35,401 bases of DNA from Curvibacter sp. (GTDB lineage Bacteria > Pseudomonadota > Gammaproteobacteria > Burkholderiales > Burkholderiaceae_C), in the NCBI GenBank assembly GCA_003987795.1, contig RXJO01000358.1:1-35401 (forward strand), read 5' to 3'. The notes under the pieces are model-generated. The model made no database searches. It saw only the letters and a list, made by a program, of their open reading frames with translations, and was not told where the DNA came from. A program made the position numbers and the translations under genes. Shown here in pieces: positions 33,109-35,401 of this stretch (position 1 is its first letter; every line of letters begins with the position of its first letter).

Positions 33109-33291
33109 ATGGACAGCAAACTTCTTGAACTGCTGGTCTGCCCCGTGACCAAGGGCCCGCTGACCTACGACAAACAACGCGAGGAACTTCAGTCCCACAG
33201 CGCCCGCCTGGCCTATCCGGTGCGCGACGGGATCCCGATCCTGCTGGAAAACGAAGCCCGCCCCCTCACTGACGAGGAACTGGGCCTGTGA
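33109..33291 (+). CDS. Trm112/YcaR-family protein
   Basis: This 60-residue protein with the family pattern [20 protein letters not shown] and [17 protein letters not shown] is the bacterial Trm112-like (YcaR) type. It has only one of the usual zinc cysteines (CPVT), common in this group. It usually sits between lpxK and kdsB, as here; its stop overlaps the kdsB start (GTGA). The role is unsettled, perhaps a methyltransferase partner. Confidence 0.88.
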   Translation: MDSKLLELLVCPVTKGPLTYDKQREELQSHSARLAYPVRDGIPILLENEARPLTDEELGL

Positions 33292-34061
33292 GCTACACGG
33301 TCCTGATTCCGGCCCGGATGGCTTCGTCGCGCCTGCCGGACAAGCCCTTGGCCGACATCGCAGGTCTGCCGATGGTGGTGCGGGTGGCACGGCAGGCCCA
33401 AGCGAGCCAAGCTGCCCAGGTGGTGGTGGCCGCCGACGACGCACGCATCGTCGAGGCCTGCCAACGCCACGACGTGCCAGCAATCCTGACCCGTGCAGAT
33501 CACCCGTCGGGCAGCGACCGTCTGGCTGAGGCCTGCAGCATCCTGAAGCTGGCCGATGACGATCTGGTGGTGAACGTTCAGGGTGATGAGCCTTTGATCG
33601 ACCCAGGCCTGATCGACGCCGTGGCCGCCCTGCTGAGCCGCCACCCCGGCGCCAGCATGAGCACCGCCGCCCATGCCATCGACTCGCTGGAAGAGTTCAA
33701 CAACCCGAACGTCGTCAAGGTGGTGCTCGAGTCCTCAGGGCTGGCACTGACCTTCAGCCGCGCGCCCATTCCCTGGTCGCGGGACATGGCCGGACAGGCC
33801 TGGTGGCAGAACCCGGCTGCAGCGGGGCTGAGGCCCCTTCGTCACATCGGCATCTACGGTTATCGGGTGGGTTTTCTGCGCGCCTTTCCGAAGCTGCCGC
33901 AAGCACCGCTCGAAGTGGTGGAGTCGCTCGAACAGATGCGAGCCGTCTGGCATGGCCACCGCATCGCCGTCCACCTGAGCGAGCAGGCCCCTGGCCCCGG
34001 CGTCGACACCCCCGAAGACCTGACACGCGTGCGTGCCCTGTTCAACGGATCGGACAGCTGA
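33288..34061 (+). CDS. kdsB: 3-deoxy-manno-octulosonate cytidylyltransferase
   Basis: This 257-residue enzyme makes CMP-Kdo from CTP and Kdo for lipopolysaccharide core. The nucleotide-binding start [17 protein letters not shown], the [12 protein letters not shown] segment, [14 protein letters not shown] and the end [15 protein letters not shown] are all present. The start is GTG at 33288, overlapping the Trm112 stop. Confidence 0.96.
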   Translation: MSYTVLIPARMASSRLPDKPLADIAGLPMVVRVARQAQASQAAQVVVAADDARIVEACQRHDVPAILTRADHPSGSDRLAEACSILKLADDDLVVNVQGDEPLIDPGLIDAVAALLSRHPGASMSTAAHAIDSLEEFNNPNVVKVVLESSGLALTFSRAPIPWSRDMAGQAWWQNPAAAGLRPLRHIGIYGYRVGFLRAFPKLPQAPLEVVESLEQMRAVWHGHRIAVHLSEQAPGPGVDTPEDLTRVRALFNGSDS

Positions 34062-34218
34062 AACCGGAAGCCTGCAAGCCGCCGGAGACCGGCGCTTTGT
34101 CACGGACGTAAGGCAGACGCAGGCCTGCCCATGCTATCCTCTTGCGCAAATGAGCACTGCATCTGCCTTGGCCCTGCGGGGTCGACTTGCGCGCAGCCAG
34201 TGGTGCCGGCCGATTTGA

Positions 34219-34893
<675 letters not shown>

Positions 34894-34930
34894 GCCCATA
34901 GCCGCAGGTCGTCGCAGGCCGTCCGACACA

Positions 34931-34953
34931 AGCCACCTTCGGGTGGCTTTTTT
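34931..34953 (+). terminator. Intrinsic terminator after adk
   Basis: AGCCACC (34931-34937) pairs with GGTGGCT (34942-34948) around TTCG, followed by T5. It lies between convergent adk and the asparaginase gene. Confidence 0.9.
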
Positions 34954-34984
34954 GCGCCCTCCTGTTTTCAAGGGGCGCCGCGAC

Positions 34985-35401
34985 TCAACCCAACAAGTGC
35001 AGCATCAATGCGATCCGCGTCTTGACAGCATTCAGCCCGGGGACGACAGGCCACCCCCCCGCCTCGGTCACCAGCACCGGCCCGAAGGCGCAACGGGAAC
35101 TGCGACGCACGGCCACCCCCGCAGCGACCGCGCGCTGCAGGGCGTGGTCGAGCCCCTGATGCAAGGTGCCATTGCCCGTCGCAGCAAGCACCAGACCCTG
35201 CACCCCCTGGGCCACCAGAGCCTCCACTTCGCGGCCTTGTGCACCGGCATGGCTGTACAACACGGACACCCAGGGCCAGTCCGCCGCCGGCGTGGCCAGA
35301 CAGACGGAAGCCAGCGCCTCAGCAGCCGCTGGATCCGTGGCCGCGACAGGGCTGCGCAACCAGGCCACCTGCCCCTCATAAAGCCGTGCGCAAGGCCCCA
35401 C
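34985..35401 (-). CDS. L-asparaginase, C-terminal part (continues past the window)
   Basis: The visible 138 residues are the end of an asparaginase/glutaminase-type protein. WVSVLYSHAGAQGREVEALV is followed by QGLVLAATGNGTLHQGLDHAL, the C-terminal domain segment that reaches into the neighbouring active site, and RRSSRCAFGPVL. The N-terminal catalytic Thr region lies outside. The enzyme hydrolyses asparagine to aspartate and ammonia. Cellular location cannot be told without the start. Confidence 0.85.
   Translation of the reverse strand: MGPCARLYEGQVAWLRSPVAATDPAAAEALASVCLATPAADWPWVSVLYSHAGAQGREVEALVAQGVQGLVLAATGNGTLHQGLDHALQRAVAAGVAVRRSSRCAFGPVLVTEAGGWPVVPGLNAVKTRIALMLHLLG

Overview
The window looks like a Burkholderiales-type betaproteobacterial chromosome (high GC; exbB-exbD-lpxK-trm112-kdsB-adk run; Fe-type sodB; NADP-dependent icd) interrupted by one complete Tn7-like transposon. 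The two chromosomal arms are ordinary. The left arm (1-4430) holds the end of a SulP transporter, a GGDEF diguanylate cyclase, a MinD/FlhG-type ATPase, icd and a secreted DUF192 protein. The right arm (29791-35401) holds sodB, the exbBD-lpxK-trm112-kdsB-adk run and the end of an asparaginase gene.

The transposon occupies 4431-29790 (25,360 bp). It begins TGT and ends ACA, has Tn7-like ends built on TGACAATAAAGTC, and is flanked by a perfect 5-bp duplication, CCGGA (4426-4430 and 29791-29795). Its tnsA-proximal end lies 10 bp beyond the sodB stop codon, in the same geometry as Tn7 next to glmS. The 3' end of sodB is therefore the probable attachment site.

The core (16851-25066) encodes TnsA, TnsB and TnsC in one overlapping leftward operon and two target selectors. 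A long TnsD-like protein (18220-19722) is divergent from an xre-tniQ operon (18166 to 16851). They share an intergenic region with a three-half-site TTGCATAT operator that covers the xre promoter. A second Xre gene (24695-25066) lies upstream of tnsA with its own strong promoter and palindrome. No CRISPR array or cas gene was seen.

The left cargo (4654-16719) is a redox and metal-stress type island. It carries a Cys-rich exported peptide, TfoX-N, a methyltransferase, a cytochrome c/thioredoxin/CcdA operon, a HAD hydrolase, NrtS, an AraC regulator, a CxxC peroxidase-like protein, a DUF2892 protein, an ECF sigma factor overlapping a second thioredoxin, DUF302, HD-GYP with a zinc ribbon, a GDCCVxC protein, a Met/His-rich periplasmic protein and a Crp/Fnr regulator with a matching palindrome over its own start.

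The right cargo (25336-29570) is a two-gene Gabija-type anti-phage module (OLD-family ATPase/TOPRIM nuclease plus UvrD-like helicase). It sits behind a divergent ribbon-helix-helix gene and a frameshifted remnant of a type I restriction HsdR subunit. A bidirectional terminator inside the right end (29670-29694) ends gajB and is placed to stop sodB transcripts entering the element.
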